Positions 1 to 9,127 of a DNA stretch of 45,737 nt are shown here, piece after piece (within the stretch, counting starts at the first letter, position 1; the number at the start of each line of letters is the position of its first letter). The notes below the pieces were generated by a model, which was not told the origin of the DNA, did not search any database, and saw only the letters and a program-made list of their open reading frames with translations. This stretch comes from Rhodovulum imhoffii. GTDB lineage: Bacteria; Pseudomonadota; Alphaproteobacteria; Rhodobacterales; Rhodobacteraceae. A program made the translations under genes and the position numbers. The stretch is taken from assembly GCF_003046545.1 (NCBI RefSeq), contig NZ_QAAA01000019.1, forward strand, positions 1 to 45,737. The letters run 5' to 3'.

Positions 1-65
1 GATCGCTGTATTGCCGCTCGGATGGCGTGCGTGGTCGTGGCGCTGCCGTGACGTATCTGTCCCAT
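1..65 (-). CDS. IS481-family transposase, N-terminal fragment (cut by window edge)
   Basis: Read on the minus strand from an ATG at 65, the sequence encodes MGQIRHGSATTTHAIRAAI and then leaves the window. This N-terminus (MGQ..HGSATTT.AIR.AIQ) is characteristic of a group of IS481-family transposases, where it begins the helix-turn-helix DNA-binding part. Only about 21 codons are visible, so integrity cannot be judged. The right edge of the window holds the C-terminal part of the same kind of transposase, also on the minus strand. Confidence 0.8.
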   Translation of the reverse strand, partial: MGQIRHGSATTTHAIRAAIQR

Positions 66-121
66 AGGGCTTCCTTCCATTCCAGCGAAAGGATCGCGCC
101 ATCAAACCTTGGGATCAAACA
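1..121 (-). mobile_element. IS481-type element, 5' end region
   Basis: The partial transposase gene and its short upstream region (66-121) probably form the 5' end of an insertion sequence. It abuts the stop codon of the next gene at 123-125. The exact terminus is not certain. The minus-strand sequence just outside the stop starts GTGTTTGATCCC, and IS481 members usually end in TGT, so a terminus near 119-121 is likely. No target-site duplication can be tested because the other end is outside the window. Confidence 0.55.
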
Positions 122-122
122 C

Positions 123-509
123 CTAGGCACGGATCATCGGGAAAAACGCCACCGCAAATTGCAAAGCCAACCCCACCCCGCCCCAAAGCGTTGCATAAGC
201 AGCAAGGTACCCCAAGATTCCTTGGCCATAACCATAGACTGATACGGTAAGACCCGCGATCAGCAGCAGCACAAAGGCGACGCTCCCCATCACCAGGCGG
301 TGGGTCACCTTGGCGGGCACATCGAATTTCTGCACCAGCCACCCCGCCGCGACCCAGCACAGAACCAGAAGGATTGGAATTTCCAGCGCCTGCGCGGAAC
401 CGACCGTTCCAAGCGGGCCGCCGATCATGAACCGGACAAGGCCCAGCAGGAATCCCACACCAAAAACAAGAACGAAATAGACTACCCCCGCGGAGACCGC
501 GTTTTTCAT
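123..509 (-). CDS. small integral membrane protein, unknown function
   Basis: The product is 128 residues and almost entirely hydrophobic, with about four predicted membrane segments (around residues 6-28, 43-60, 70-92 and 100-124). No catalytic motif or known family is recognised. It starts 4 bp after the recN stop, so it is probably translated from the same transcript, at the far end of the lpxC-bamD-recN group. Its stop codon lies at the border of the IS481-type element, so its natural C-terminus may have been changed by the insertion. Function is not assigned. Confidence 0.7.
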   Translation of the reverse strand: MKNAVSAGVVYFVLVFGVGFLLGLVRFMIGGPLGTVGSAQALEIPILLVLCWVAAGWLVQKFDVPAKVTHRLVMGSVAFVLLLIAGLTVSVYGYGQGILGYLAAYATLWGGVGLALQFAVAFFPMIRA

Positions 510-513
510 CGCA

Positions 514-2166
514 TTACCCTTCCAAAAGCGCCTGTGCGGCCGCCCTGGCCTGAGGCGTAATCGTATCTCCCGAAATCATGCGGGCAATTTCATCAATTCG
601 GTCCGCGCCGGTCAATGGCGTCACGGAAGACAGAGTCGTTTCCGCACGCACTTTCTTTTCGACGCGCCAGTGATGCGCCGCCAGCGCCGCCACCTGCGGC
701 GAGTGGGTCACCACCAGAACCTGCCCACCCCCGGCCAACGCGGCCAGCCGACGCCCCACGGCATCCGCCGTTGCACCGCCCACCCCGCGATCGATCTCAT
801 CAAAAATCAGGGTCTGCCCCGATGTTTGCTGCGTCAGGCAAACCTTCAGCGCCAGGAGGAAGCGGCTCAGTTCCCCGCCCGAGGCGATCTTGTTCAACGG
901 CCCGGCCGGCGCACCCGGATTCGTTGCAACCTGAAATGTTACCGTATCCCCCCCCTCGGGGCCGGGATCGGCAGAGGTAACCAGAGTGGTAAACACGGCC
1001 CGTTCCATTTTCAGCGGGGCAAGCTCCCCCGTCATGGCCGCGTCCAGCGCCCTTGCCGCTGCGTGGCGCTTTTGCGTCAATCTCCGGGCAGCGGCTTCAT
1101 AGGCGGCATGGGCCGTGTCCAGGGTCATACGCAGCGCCGCCAAGTCTGCTTCACCGCCATCCAGCGCGCAAAGGCGTCGGCGCAAGTCTTCCGCCAGTCC
1201 CCCCAGATCGTCGGGCTGCACCCCATGCTTGCGCGCCAGCGCCCTGAGGGCAAACAGTCGCTCCTCGGTCGCTTCAAGATCCGCCGGGTCGAATTCCAGT
1301 ACACCGAGGCACGCCTCCACCCCCTGTACGGCTTCGCCCAGTTCAACCATCGCACGCCCCAGCGCCTCGATCGCCGGGTCCAGAGTACCTTCGACAATAT
1401 CCGCCGTACCTTCGAGCCAACGCAGAGCATCGCCCATACGCGCCTCCGCCCCGCCCCCTTCGGAAAGCGCCGCATGGGCGCGGACGATATCTTCGCGGAC
1501 CCGATCCGCAACCTGCATGGCACGGCGGCGGGCGTCCAGGACCGCGTCCTCACCCGGCACGGGAGACAAGCTATCAAGCTCCTCAACCGCGTGGCGGAGG
1601 AATTCTTCCTCCGCCTTCAGCGCGCAAAGCGCGGCCTCCGCACGTTCCATATCGGCCTGCGCTGCGGCACGGGCCCGCCACGCGGCGCGCGTTTGGGCGA
1701 TATCGCCGGACAAGGCAGCGTAATCATCCAGAAGCTGACGGTGGCCCCGCGGATTCAACAGCCCCCGATCGTCCTGCTGCCCGTGCAGTTCGATCAGCGT
1801 ATCGGAGAGTGCGCGCAAAATCTCACCGCTGACACGCCGGTCATTGACCCAGGAGGTCTTGCGGCCATCGCGGGTATTGATACGGCGCAGAATCAACGTC
1901 TCGCCCTCGGGGACCCCGGCCTCTTTCAGAACCGCCCGCGCCGCATGCCCGGCTGGTAGGTCGAATTCCGCCGTGACCTCAGCCTGCCCGGCGCCCGTGC
2001 GCACCAGATCAGCACGCCCGCGCCAGCCAAGAACGAAGCCCAGCGAATCCAGAAGTATCGACTTCCCCGCCCCGGTTTCTCCGGTCAGGACATTCAGGCC
2101 CGGCTGGAAGGCAAGATCCAGCCGGTCGATGATAAGCATGTCCCGGATTTCGAGACTGCGCAGCAT
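514..2166 (-). CDS. recN: DNA repair protein RecN
   Basis: RecN is an SMC-like ATPase that acts in recombinational repair of double-strand breaks. The 550-residue product has the N-terminal Walker A motif TGETGAGKS (about residues 28-36) following the typical MLRSLEIRDMLIIDRLDL start. A long Ala/Glu/Arg-rich coiled-coil middle follows. The C-terminal half has a signature-like SGGELSRFLLALK and Walker B LIFDEIDRGVGG, then VLVVTHSPQVAA. Length matches the family (about 550 residues). It lies 18 bp downstream of bamD and 4 bp upstream of a small membrane protein gene, so it is probably co-transcribed with bamD. The order bamD-recN behind lpxC is common in Rhodobacterales. Confidence 0.97.
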   Translation of the reverse strand: MLRSLEIRDMLIIDRLDLAFQPGLNVLTGETGAGKSILLDSLGFVLGWRGRADLVRTGAGQAEVTAEFDLPAGHAARAVLKEAGVPEGETLILRRINTRDGRKTSWVNDRRVSGEILRALSDTLIELHGQQDDRGLLNPRGHRQLLDDYAALSGDIAQTRAAWRARAAAQADMERAEAALCALKAEEEFLRHAVEELDSLSPVPGEDAVLDARRRAMQVADRVREDIVRAHAALSEGGGAEARMGDALRWLEGTADIVEGTLDPAIEALGRAMVELGEAVQGVEACLGVLEFDPADLEATEERLFALRALARKHGVQPDDLGGLAEDLRRRLCALDGGEADLAALRMTLDTAHAAYEAAARRLTQKRHAAARALDAAMTGELAPLKMERAVFTTLVTSADPGPEGGDTVTFQVATNPGAPAGPLNKIASGGELSRFLLALKVCLTQQTSGQTLIFDEIDRGVGGATADAVGRRLAALAGGGQVLVVTHSPQVAALAAHHWRVEKKVRAETTLSSVTPLTGADRIDEIARMISGDTITPQARAAAQALLEG

Positions 2167-2184
2167 GCGCGCTCTCCGCGTCTG

Positions 2185-3027
2185 TCAGAGCCATTGGCCC
2201 TTGATCATCTGACGATATACGGTGCGCAGCCAGCTCGTGCCGCGCGCCTCGGGGGCCAGTCCCCGTCCTTTTAACAGGTTGAAGGCATCCTGATACCAGT
2301 CGGTCGACTGGAAGTTGAAACCCAAAATCGCTCCGGCTGTCTGGGCTTCCTCATCCAGCCCCAGCGCCAGATACGCTTCGACAAGGCGGTATAGCGCCTC
2401 AGCGGTATGCGTGGTGGTCTGGAAGTCTTCAACCACGACCCTGAACCGATTGATGGCAGCAGTGTGATGGCCGCGCTTGAGATAGTAGCGCCCGATCTCC
2501 ATCTCCTTTGCGGCAAGGTGATCGAAGGCAAGATCGAATTTCAGGATTGCCGACTTCGCGTATTCGCTTTCAGGATAACGTTCGATCACGGTCCGAAGGG
2601 CCTGAAGCGCCTGAAAGGTCAGCCCCTGATCACGCCCGACAAGGTCGATCTGGTCGTAATAGCTGAGTGCCAGCAGATACTGGGCATAAGCCGCGTCCTC
2701 ATCGGCTGGGTAAAAATCAATGTAGCGCTGCGCGGCAATGCGGCTGTTCTCGTAATCCCGCTCCTTGTGATAGGCGAAGGCCTGCATGATCAGCGCGCGC
2801 CGGGCCCAGTCGGAATAGGGGTACAACCGCTCCACCTCTCCAAAAAGCCGGGCGGCTTCCTCTGCGTCATCCTCAACCTCGAGTTCCCGCTCCGCCTGGG
2901 TATAAATCTGCTGAGCGGTATAGCTTTCCAACGCGGGTTCACGCCGACTGCCAATCGGGCTGCAGGCGGTTGCAAGAACCAGCGTCGAAAAAGCCAATTG
3001 CACCAATCGCCCGCTGCGTCCCGTCAT
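2185..3027 (-). CDS. bamD: outer membrane assembly lipoprotein BamD
   Basis: BamD is the essential lipoprotein partner of BamA in the machine that inserts beta-barrel proteins into the outer membrane. The chosen ATG at 3027 gives 280 residues beginning MTGRSGRLVQLAFSTLVLA. This is a lipoprotein signal with lipobox LATAC (lipidated Cys about residue 21). An open frame continues 70 codons further upstream, but that part is not BamD-like and overlaps the end of lpxC. The body is a chain of TPR-like helices (EAARLFGEVERLYPYSDW, RYIDFYPADEDAAYAQYL, LRTVIERYPESEYAKSA) typical of the family. It follows lpxC after an intrinsic terminator and precedes recN. Confidence 0.95.
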   Translation of the reverse strand: MTGRSGRLVQLAFSTLVLATACSPIGSRREPALESYTAQQIYTQAERELEVEDDAEEAARLFGEVERLYPYSDWARRALIMQAFAYHKERDYENSRIAAQRYIDFYPADEDAAYAQYLLALSYYDQIDLVGRDQGLTFQALQALRTVIERYPESEYAKSAILKFDLAFDHLAAKEMEIGRYYLKRGHHTAAINRFRVVVEDFQTTTHTAEALYRLVEAYLALGLDEEAQTAGAILGFNFQSTDWYQDAFNLLKGRGLAPEARGTSWLRTVYRQMIKGQWL

Positions 3028-3048
3028 CGAAAGACCTATCTTATCGCC

Positions 3049-3078
3049 AAAACATCCCGGCTGGGGCCGGGTTGTTTT
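3049..3078 (-). terminator. intrinsic terminator after lpxC
   Basis: An inverted repeat AAAACA-t-CCCGGC / GCCGGG-t-TGTTTT surrounds a 4-nt loop. It forms a 12-13 bp stem with one mismatch and gives a U-rich stretch on the minus strand. It lies between the lpxC stop (3134) and the bamD start (3027), so it probably ends or attenuates lpxC transcription. Confidence 0.7.
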
Positions 3079-3133
3079 GTCCTCTAGCACAGAAATATCT
3101 GGGGCAAAACGTCTTTGGACGGGAATTTCCCGG

Positions 3134-4054
3134 TTACGCAGCAGCCGGAAAGTCCGCCGGGCAAACCCCCGCCCCCGGGAGCCGCGCCCCAAGGGCGCCG
3201 CTACAGGTTTCCAACCGGTAAGCGTTGGGGCTTGCAAACAGGGTTCGCAACAATTTGTTCGTCAGCGCATGGCCTGCCCGCTCCCCTTCGTAGCGACCGA
3301 GAATCGGCGCCCCGGCCAGCGCCAGATCGCCCAGCGCATCCAACATCTTGTGGCGAACGGGCTCATCGGCATGGCGCAACCCCCCGGGGCTGAGCACCGC
3401 GGCACCTTCCACCACGACAGCGTTGGTCAGACTTCCGCCAAGGGCCAGCCCATTCTCGCGCATCATGTCCACGTCCCGCTGCCGGCAGAACGTCCGGCTG
3501 TCACACAGTTCCCGCACGAAAGCGCCATTGGCCATGTTGAGGAAACGATGCTGGCGCCCGATGGCGGCGTCTTCGAAATCGATCTGAAAGTCGATCTCGA
3601 ACCCTTCCGCAGGCACCAGGCGCGCGCGGGCGGCCCCTTCGCAAACTTCGACCGGCTCCAGAATGCGCAGCACCCTTACAGGGGCAGCCAACGGCTGGAG
3701 CCCACGGGTAAGGACCGCGCGCACAAAGGGGGCGGCGCTGCCATCCATGATCGGCACTTCGGGGCCATCGAGATCGATCAGCGCGTTGTTCACCCCGCAC
3801 CCCGCCAGCGCCGCCATCACATGTTCCACGGTCGAAACGCTGGCCCCGGAATCGTTACGCAGCAGGGTGCACAGGCGTGACGGCTCGACAGAACTCCAGC
3901 GCGCAGGGATCATGCCCCCCTGCCCGGCCAGATCCGTGCGACGGAACCAGATCCCGTATTCCGCCGACGCAGGCCGGATCACCATGCGTACAGGGCGCCC
4001 GGAGTGAAGCCCGACACCCTTGAATTCGATCGAAGATTTAACCGTCGTCTGCAA
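3134..4054 (-). CDS. lpxC: UDP-3-O-acyl-N-acetylglucosamine deacetylase LpxC
   Basis: LpxC carries out the committed, zinc-dependent deacetylation step of lipid A synthesis in the cytoplasm. The 306-residue protein shows the family start (KSSIEFKGVGLHSGRPV), the zinc ligand His in STVEHVMAAL (H78) and the pair H235/D239 in HKMLDALGD, plus the following LALAGAPILGRY. Translation appears to start at a TTG codon (4054) preceded by AGGTG five bases upstream; no ATG fits the conserved N-terminus. The gene follows ftsZ after a terminator, the usual place for lpxC at the end of dcw clusters. A weak promoter-like pair TTGAGG-17-TAAGTC lies upstream on the minus strand. Confidence 0.97.
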   Translation of the reverse strand: MQTTVKSSIEFKGVGLHSGRPVRMVIRPASAEYGIWFRRTDLAGQGGMIPARWSSVEPSRLCTLLRNDSGASVSTVEHVMAALAGCGVNNALIDLDGPEVPIMDGSAAPFVRAVLTRGLQPLAAPVRVLRILEPVEVCEGAARARLVPAEGFEIDFQIDFEDAAIGRQHRFLNMANGAFVRELCDSRTFCRQRDVDMMRENGLALGGSLTNAVVVEGAAVLSPGGLRHADEPVRHKMLDALGDLALAGAPILGRYEGERAGHALTNKLLRTLFASPNAYRLETCSGALGARLPGAGVCPADFPAAA

Positions 4055-4224
4055 TGCAACACCTGTTATCCGGTCGGGCTTCTGTGACCCGCTGACCCTG
4101 ACTTAATTGTCGCACCACGTTCCCTCAACTCAATCTTTGCAACATCGTGAAACATCCCGGCGGCCGGGGCGGCGGGTTTCCGCCAAACCCGGCAAAACCC
4201 CTCGTAAGACTCTGTTTAAAAATG

Positions 4225-4249
4225 AAAAAGAGGCCGCGAAAACGGCCCC
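4225..4249 (-). terminator. intrinsic terminator after ftsZ
   Basis: On the minus strand a GGGGCCG / CGGCCTC stem (7 bp with one G-U pair, 6-nt loop) is followed by TTTTTC. It starts 24 bases downstream of the ftsZ stop. This is the main visible end of the dcw transcript and separates it from lpxC. Confidence 0.8.
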
Positions 4250-4272
4250 TTCCACTCTGGAGTCGTGTTCGC

Positions 4273-5808
4273 CTAGTTGGCCTGACGACGCAGGAATGCC
4301 GGAATTTCGATACGCTCGTCTTCGGCCTCCGGCTCCTCTTCGTCATCGAAGCCGTAAACCGGCGGCTGACGGCGCATCGCCTGGCTGTTGCGATCATGGG
4401 TTTCGTGCCCATGCCCGGCCATCCGGTTGATCAGGGATCCGATGCCGAAACGTGGGCGGTCCGCCGCTTTCTCAGGCAAATCGGGGACGGCCTGCGGCGT
4501 GTTGTAAGTGCCGGGGTTGGGGACCTTGCTGACCGCCTTCTGCAACCGTGCAAGCGCCTCCGGAGAGGGCGTGCCGGGCGCGCGTACGGCCTCCTGCGGC
4601 TCCGGCCGATAGGCCGGTGGCGGCAGATCGTCGTCCTGCGCCTGCACCGCCGGCTCCACGAAGGCGGCCGCCGGCTCGCTCTCGAGTTCCGGGAAAAAGC
4701 TCGGCTCCTCCGGTTCGGGCCGGAACGCGGGTTCCTCACCCACCAGTTCTGGGTCCTCCGTCACGCTTTCGGCCACGGTTTCCGCGGGCCTCAGCGGCTC
4801 TGCCAGGCGGCGGCGCGGCACAGGGGTTTCCTGCATATCGGTGCTGGCGTCGATGCCCGTTGCCACGACGGAAACGCGCATCTTTCCATCCATCTCCGGA
4901 TCGAGCGTCGACCCGACGATGATGTTGGCGTCCGGGTCGACCTCTTCGCGGATGCGGTTCGCGGCCTCGTCCAGTTCGAACAAGGTCAGATCGTAGCCTC
5001 CGGTGATGTTGATCAGAACGCCCTTGGCGCCCTTGAGGCTGATCTCGTCCAGAAGAGGGTTGGCGATCGCCTTCTCGGCGGCCATCACGGCACGGCTCTC
5101 GCCCTCGCCCTCGCCCGTGCCCATCATGGCCTTGCCCATTTCGTCCATCACCGCACGAACGTCGGCAAAGTCGAGGTTGATCAGCCCCGGCCGCACCATC
5201 AGGTCGGTGACGCCCTTGACCCCCTGATAAAGAACGTCGTCCGCCATCAGGAAGGCCTCGGTAAACGTCGTCTTCTCATTCGCCAGCCGGAACAGGTTCT
5301 GATTGGGAATGATAATCAGGGTATCCACGACCTTCTGCAGCGCCTCGACACCTTCCTCGGCCTGCCGCATTCGTTTTGCCCCTTCGAACTGGAAGGGTTT
5401 TGTCACCACCCCAACAGTCAGAACGCCAAGCTCCCGTGCAGCCTGGGCGATGATCGGAGCGGCCCCGGTCCCGGTTCCGCCCCCCATCCCGGCGGTGATG
5501 AAGCACATGTGCGATCCCGCAAGGTGATCGACGATTTCCTCGATGCTTTCTTCGGCCGCAGCAGCCCCGACGGAAGGCCGTGCCCCGGCCCCCAGCCCCT
5601 CGGTCACCTTGAGGCCGATCTGCACCCGTGACGGGGCGCGCGATTGCTGAAGCGCCTGTGCATCGGTATTCGCGGTGACGAACTCGACGCCTTCAAGCTG
5701 CTTCTCGATCATGTTGTTCACAGCATTGCCACCAGCGCCACCGACGCCAAATACCGTGATCCGTGGCTTGAGCTCGGTCTGCTCGGGCATATTGAGGTTC
5801 AAAGTCAT
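4273..5808 (-). CDS. ftsZ: cell division GTPase FtsZ
   Basis: FtsZ is the tubulin-like GTPase that polymerises into the Z-ring at midcell. The 511-residue product has the nucleotide-binding start [19 protein letters not shown], the tubulin signature GGGTGTG (about residues 109-115) and the core through about residue 320. A long Pro/Glu/Ala-rich disordered linker follows. The last residues, [11 protein letters not shown], form the conserved C-terminal peptide that binds FtsA and other tethers. It is longer than E. coli FtsZ (383) because of the linker, as usual in alphaproteobacteria. A 168-bp gap separates it from ftsA, longer than other gaps in the cluster, so a separate ftsZ promoter or leader is plausible. 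A terminator follows. Confidence 0.99.
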   Translation of the reverse strand: MTLNLNMPEQTELKPRITVFGVGGAGGNAVNNMIEKQLEGVEFVTANTDAQALQQSRAPSRVQIGLKVTEGLGAGARPSVGAAAAEESIEEIVDHLAGSHMCFITAGMGGGTGTGAAPIIAQAARELGVLTVGVVTKPFQFEGAKRMRQAEEGVEALQKVVDTLIIIPNQNLFRLANEKTTFTEAFLMADDVLYQGVKGVTDLMVRPGLINLDFADVRAVMDEMGKAMMGTGEGEGESRAVMAAEKAIANPLLDEISLKGAKGVLINITGGYDLTLFELDEAANRIREEVDPDANIIVGSTLDPEMDGKMRVSVVATGIDASTDMQETPVPRRRLAEPLRPAETVAESVTEDPELVGEEPAFRPEPEEPSFFPELESEPAAAFVEPAVQAQDDDLPPPAYRPEPQEAVRAPGTPSPEALARLQKAVSKVPNPGTYNTPQAVPDLPEKAADRPRFGIGSLINRMAGHGHETHDRNSQAMRRQPPVYGFDDEEEPEAEDERIEIPAFLRRQAN

Positions 5809-5976
5809 GGATAGGTCCGCCTGTTTTCCCGGTATGCGCCGGATTTTTTACTTACTCGCCATCAATCTTACCGACTCAGGGGGGGGAGGTCACGAAAAAA
5901 TTGCCAAAACCTACGAAATATGGCACCGGCAAGCTGTCATTCGGCGACATCCCGCCGCACTCCACCCTATATTGCG

Positions 5977-7311
5977 TTACCAGTTATCCCGGAACCAACG
6001 CACCGCGCGCCGAAGCGATGTCGCCGGGTATCGTTCCGAAGGAACGGCAAAATCCCACCATTCGTCCTGCGGGTGCGCCGCGAAAAGGCACAACCCCACG
6101 GCGCTGGAAAACGCGGCCCCCGTTGCCGATTGCGGCAATCCCTGAACCCGCAAGGGCCGCCCCAGCCGAACATGCTGGCCCAGAATACGGCTGGCCACCG
6201 CATCCAGTCCCGGAATGAGGCTGCCCCCCCCGGTCAGCACGATCTTGCGGCCCGGCAGGTATTCGAACCCCGCAGCATCAAGGCGCGCGCGCACATCCTC
6301 GAGAATCTCTTCCACCCGCGGGCGCATGATACCGATCAGTTCCGCCCGGCTGACGGTGCGGCGGTCATGTTCGTAATCTCCGGTCTCCCCGCCGATCGCG
6401 ATCATCTCCCGGTCGTCCATGCCGGTGGCGACGAGGCCCCCGTTGAACGTCTTGATCCGCTCCGCCGTATCGAAGGGCACCTGCAGGCACTGGCAGATGT
6501 CGGAGGTCACATGCCGCCCGCCCATGCGCACACTGTCGGCATAAATCATGTGCTTTTTGATGAAAACCGAAACGCCGGTGGTTCCGCCTCCCATGTCGAT
6601 ACAGGCCGCCCCCAGTTCCTGTTCGTCTTCGACAAGGCTGGAAACGCCCGACACATAGGCCGAATTCGCAATCCCCGCCAATTCGAGATCGCAACGCTTG
6701 ATACAATATATCAGGTTCTCGATCACACTGCCCTCGACGGTCAGCAGATGCATGTCCACCGACAGCCGCTTGCCGATCTGGCCACGCGGGTCGCTCAGCC
6801 CGGTACGGTGATCCAGCGCGAAATTGACCGGCTGGGCATGCAAGACTTCCCGGCCCGGCCCGATATCGGGCATTTCACAAGAGGCCAGCGCAGAGGCGAC
6901 ATCCTCCTCCTTGACCACATGGCCGGAAAGATCCACACCGCCTTCCAGCCCGTATGAGCGCGGACGCGCCCCCGCAAAACAGGCGATCACGTGGTCCACG
7001 CGCTGGCGCGCCATCTTCTGCGCGCGCTGCACGACAGTGCGGATCGCACGCTCGGTCTCCTGCATCGCGGTGATCTCGCCAAACCGCACCCCCCGCGACC
7101 GTAGCGCCGCCGCCCCGATCACCCGAAAGCTCGACTGCCCGGCCAGCGGGCCGACGCCCTCGGAATCGCGCAGCCTGTCGCTGCCGTCAAAGCGCAGGAC
7201 AAGACAGGCCAGTTTGGACGTCCCGACATCCAGGATCGCGACAACGCCCCTGTCCATCGCCTGTTTGCGCATCCGGCGCATTGCACGCTGAGACTGGTAC
7301 AGATTGCTCAT
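5977..7311 (-). CDS. ftsA: cell division protein FtsA
   Basis: FtsA is the actin-like ATPase that ties FtsZ filaments to the inner membrane and recruits later division proteins. The 444-residue sequence has the phosphate-1 region AILDVGTSKLACLVL (near residue 25), phosphate-2 CIDMGGGTTGVSVF, the adenosine region VLTGGGSLIPGLDAVA and a C-terminal amphipathic end AVRWFRDNW that fits the membrane-targeting helix. Its start overlaps the ftsQ stop by 4 bases, so the two are translationally coupled. ftsZ follows after 168 bp. Confidence 0.97.
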   Translation of the reverse strand: MSNLYQSQRAMRRMRKQAMDRGVVAILDVGTSKLACLVLRFDGSDRLRDSEGVGPLAGQSSFRVIGAAALRSRGVRFGEITAMQETERAIRTVVQRAQKMARQRVDHVIACFAGARPRSYGLEGGVDLSGHVVKEEDVASALASCEMPDIGPGREVLHAQPVNFALDHRTGLSDPRGQIGKRLSVDMHLLTVEGSVIENLIYCIKRCDLELAGIANSAYVSGVSSLVEDEQELGAACIDMGGGTTGVSVFIKKHMIYADSVRMGGRHVTSDICQCLQVPFDTAERIKTFNGGLVATGMDDREMIAIGGETGDYEHDRRTVSRAELIGIMRPRVEEILEDVRARLDAAGFEYLPGRKIVLTGGGSLIPGLDAVASRILGQHVRLGRPLRVQGLPQSATGAAFSSAVGLCLFAAHPQDEWWDFAVPSERYPATSLRRAVRWFRDNW

Positions 7312-8186
7312 CCGCTTGTCGCCCCCAATTCCATAGCTTTGATTTCCTGAAATATCTTTTGCGCGTTCGGCCCCATTCGCAGGGTCGGCCGCGCGGGTAT
7401 CCTGAGATCGACGGCGACCACGTCCCGGGACAACAAGTCCTCCGCCTGGTCCAGCGCCATCACACGCTCCAGCGCCGCAAGCGCCCCCTCCTCGGGCAGC
7501 AGAATACGCTGCCCGCGGTCAAGAACGACATCCCAGCGCCGCTCCCCCATACGCACCAGCCCGCGCAACCGCGCCTCGACGGGACGGGCCGCCGCCAGCA
7601 ACGCCAGCGCCTCGGGCACTGCGACCTCGGCCCCCTGCCCCACGATCAGCGGCAGATCGGCCCGTGCGCCCCGGCGGGTCACAGCCCCGACCCGGTGGCC
7701 TTCACGGTCCAGAAGCTCCAGGCCGTTTTCGCTCCGCCACAGGATGCGCGGGGTACGCTCCACGACACGGACTTCCAGAACTCCGCCGGGACGGATGAAC
7801 AAATCCGCACGTGCAATGGCATCCAGCCCGGTAACGGCCTGCCGCACCGGATCCAGATCAAGATCGAAAGAGGAGACGGGAAAATCCAGCCCCATCACAT
7901 CGCCGATATCCTCGGCCACCTCGGGGGACGCCCCGACAATGGAAACCGAACTCACCATGAACTCGGGCCGTTCCACGATCGAACGGCGCAACTCGAGCCC
8001 CGCATTCAACAACACCGCGCGGTTCGCCGGGTCGCCAAGGTAAAACGCCGCCAGCCCCCCCAGTACCAGCACGGGCACCCCAAAGCGCAGACCGTTGCGC
8101 ACGACCGGCGTCAGCCACAGCCGTTCCGCCCGATAGGCCCAGCGTGACGGCGCCCCCGGCGCATGCTTGCGTTTCAGCGGTTGCAC
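7308..8186 (-). CDS. ftsQ: cell division protein FtsQ
   Basis: FtsQ is a bitopic inner-membrane protein that links early and late divisome proteins. The chosen start is a GTG at 8186 ([19 protein letters not shown]), because GGAGG lies 7 bases upstream, inside the end of ddl. This gives 292 residues. A basic cytoplasmic tail is followed by one membrane segment ([12 protein letters not shown] region, about residues 37-55), then a POTRA domain ([19 protein letters not shown]...) and the FtsQ beta domain. The gene overlaps ddl by 13 bases and ftsA by 4, so it is tightly coupled to both neighbours. Confidence 0.93.
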   Translation of the reverse strand: MQPLKRKHAPGAPSRWAYRAERLWLTPVVRNGLRFGVPVLVLGGLAAFYLGDPANRAVLLNAGLELRRSIVERPEFMVSSVSIVGASPEVAEDIGDVMGLDFPVSSFDLDLDPVRQAVTGLDAIARADLFIRPGGVLEVRVVERTPRILWRSENGLELLDREGHRVGAVTRRGARADLPLIVGQGAEVAVPEALALLAAARPVEARLRGLVRMGERRWDVVLDRGQRILLPEEGALAALERVMALDQAEDLLSRDVVAVDLRIPARPTLRMGPNAQKIFQEIKAMELGATSG

Positions 8187-9088
8187 GACGCATCCTCCAC
8201 CATCCAGCGGCACAACTGTCCGAAAGACATGCCGCAAGACACCGCCTGTTCCGGTGAAAGGGAGGTGGGCGTCATGCCCGGCTGGGTGTTTGTCTCCAGC
8301 AGGATCAGCCCCGCAAGCCCCCGCGTCGCATCCCAGCGGAAATCGGTGCGGCTTACCCCCCGGCACCCCAGCGCGCGATGGGCACGCAGAGCATAGTCAA
8401 GACAGGCCTCGAACACCTCCGCCGGCAGGTCCGCAGGCAGAATATGGCGCGATCCTCCCGCCTTGTACTTGGCATCGTAATCGTACCAGCCATCGGTCAG
8501 GATATCCGTCACGGTCAGCGCCCGGTCTCCCACAATAGTGGTGGTCAGTTCCCGGCCCGGCGCAAAACGCTCCACCATGACCGTTTCAGGCATATCCGCA
8601 GATAGCTCGGGCGGACCGTCGACAGGATCACGGACGATATACACCCCGACCGACGAGCCCTCATTATAGGGCTTCACCACGTAGGGCGGAGACATCACAT
8701 GGCGCGCACGAACCTCATCGGCACGGGCCAGTACGCTTTCCATCACCGGCAGCCCGGCAGCCCGGTAAGCGGTCTTGGTGCATTCCTTGTCCATCGCCAA
8801 CGCCGAGGCCAGAACCCCGGAATGGGTGTAGGGCAATCCCATCCACTCCAGCAGCCCCTGCACGCAGCCATCTTCCCCCCAGCGACCGTGAAGCGCGTTG
8901 AAAACCACGTCCGGACCAAGCCTGGACAACCGCGCGGGCAGATCCCGCCCCGCGTCGATCTCAATCACATCAAAACCCTGCCCCCGCAGCGCCGCAGCGC
9001 ATTCGCGCCCTGATGACAGGGAAACCTCCCGCTCTGCGGAAAGGCCGCCCATCAGAACCGCAACCTTGGGGGATGCCCTGCTCGACAT
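8174..9088 (-). CDS. ddl: D-alanine--D-alanine ligase
   Basis: Ddl joins two D-alanines with ATP, giving the dipeptide that MurF adds to the precursor. The ATP-grasp enzyme is 304 residues from the ATG at 9088. A GTG three codons earlier is an alternative; AGG lies 8 bases before the ATG. Recognisable parts are the start [20 protein letters not shown], the ATP-binding loop [10 protein letters not shown], the ELTTTIVGD strand and the C-terminal metal-binding stretch [15 protein letters not shown]. It sits between murB (39 bp upstream) and ftsQ (overlapping), the standard dcw position. Confidence 0.97.
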   Translation of the reverse strand: MSSRASPKVAVLMGGLSAEREVSLSSGRECAAALRGQGFDVIEIDAGRDLPARLSRLGPDVVFNALHGRWGEDGCVQGLLEWMGLPYTHSGVLASALAMDKECTKTAYRAAGLPVMESVLARADEVRARHVMSPPYVVKPYNEGSSVGVYIVRDPVDGPPELSADMPETVMVERFAPGRELTTTIVGDRALTVTDILTDGWYDYDAKYKAGGSRHILPADLPAEVFEACLDYALRAHRALGCRGVSRTDFRWDATRGLAGLILLETNTQPGMTPTSLSPEQAVSCGMSFGQLCRWMVEDASCNR

Positions 9089-9127
9089 GCCCGCCACCTG
9101 TGCCTCACATCGCTTTTCGCGATAGTG

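Noticed and set aside
3028-3237. 70-codon upstream extension of bamD
   Set aside because: It would overlap lpxC and the terminator and would destroy the lipoprotein signal that starts at 3027.
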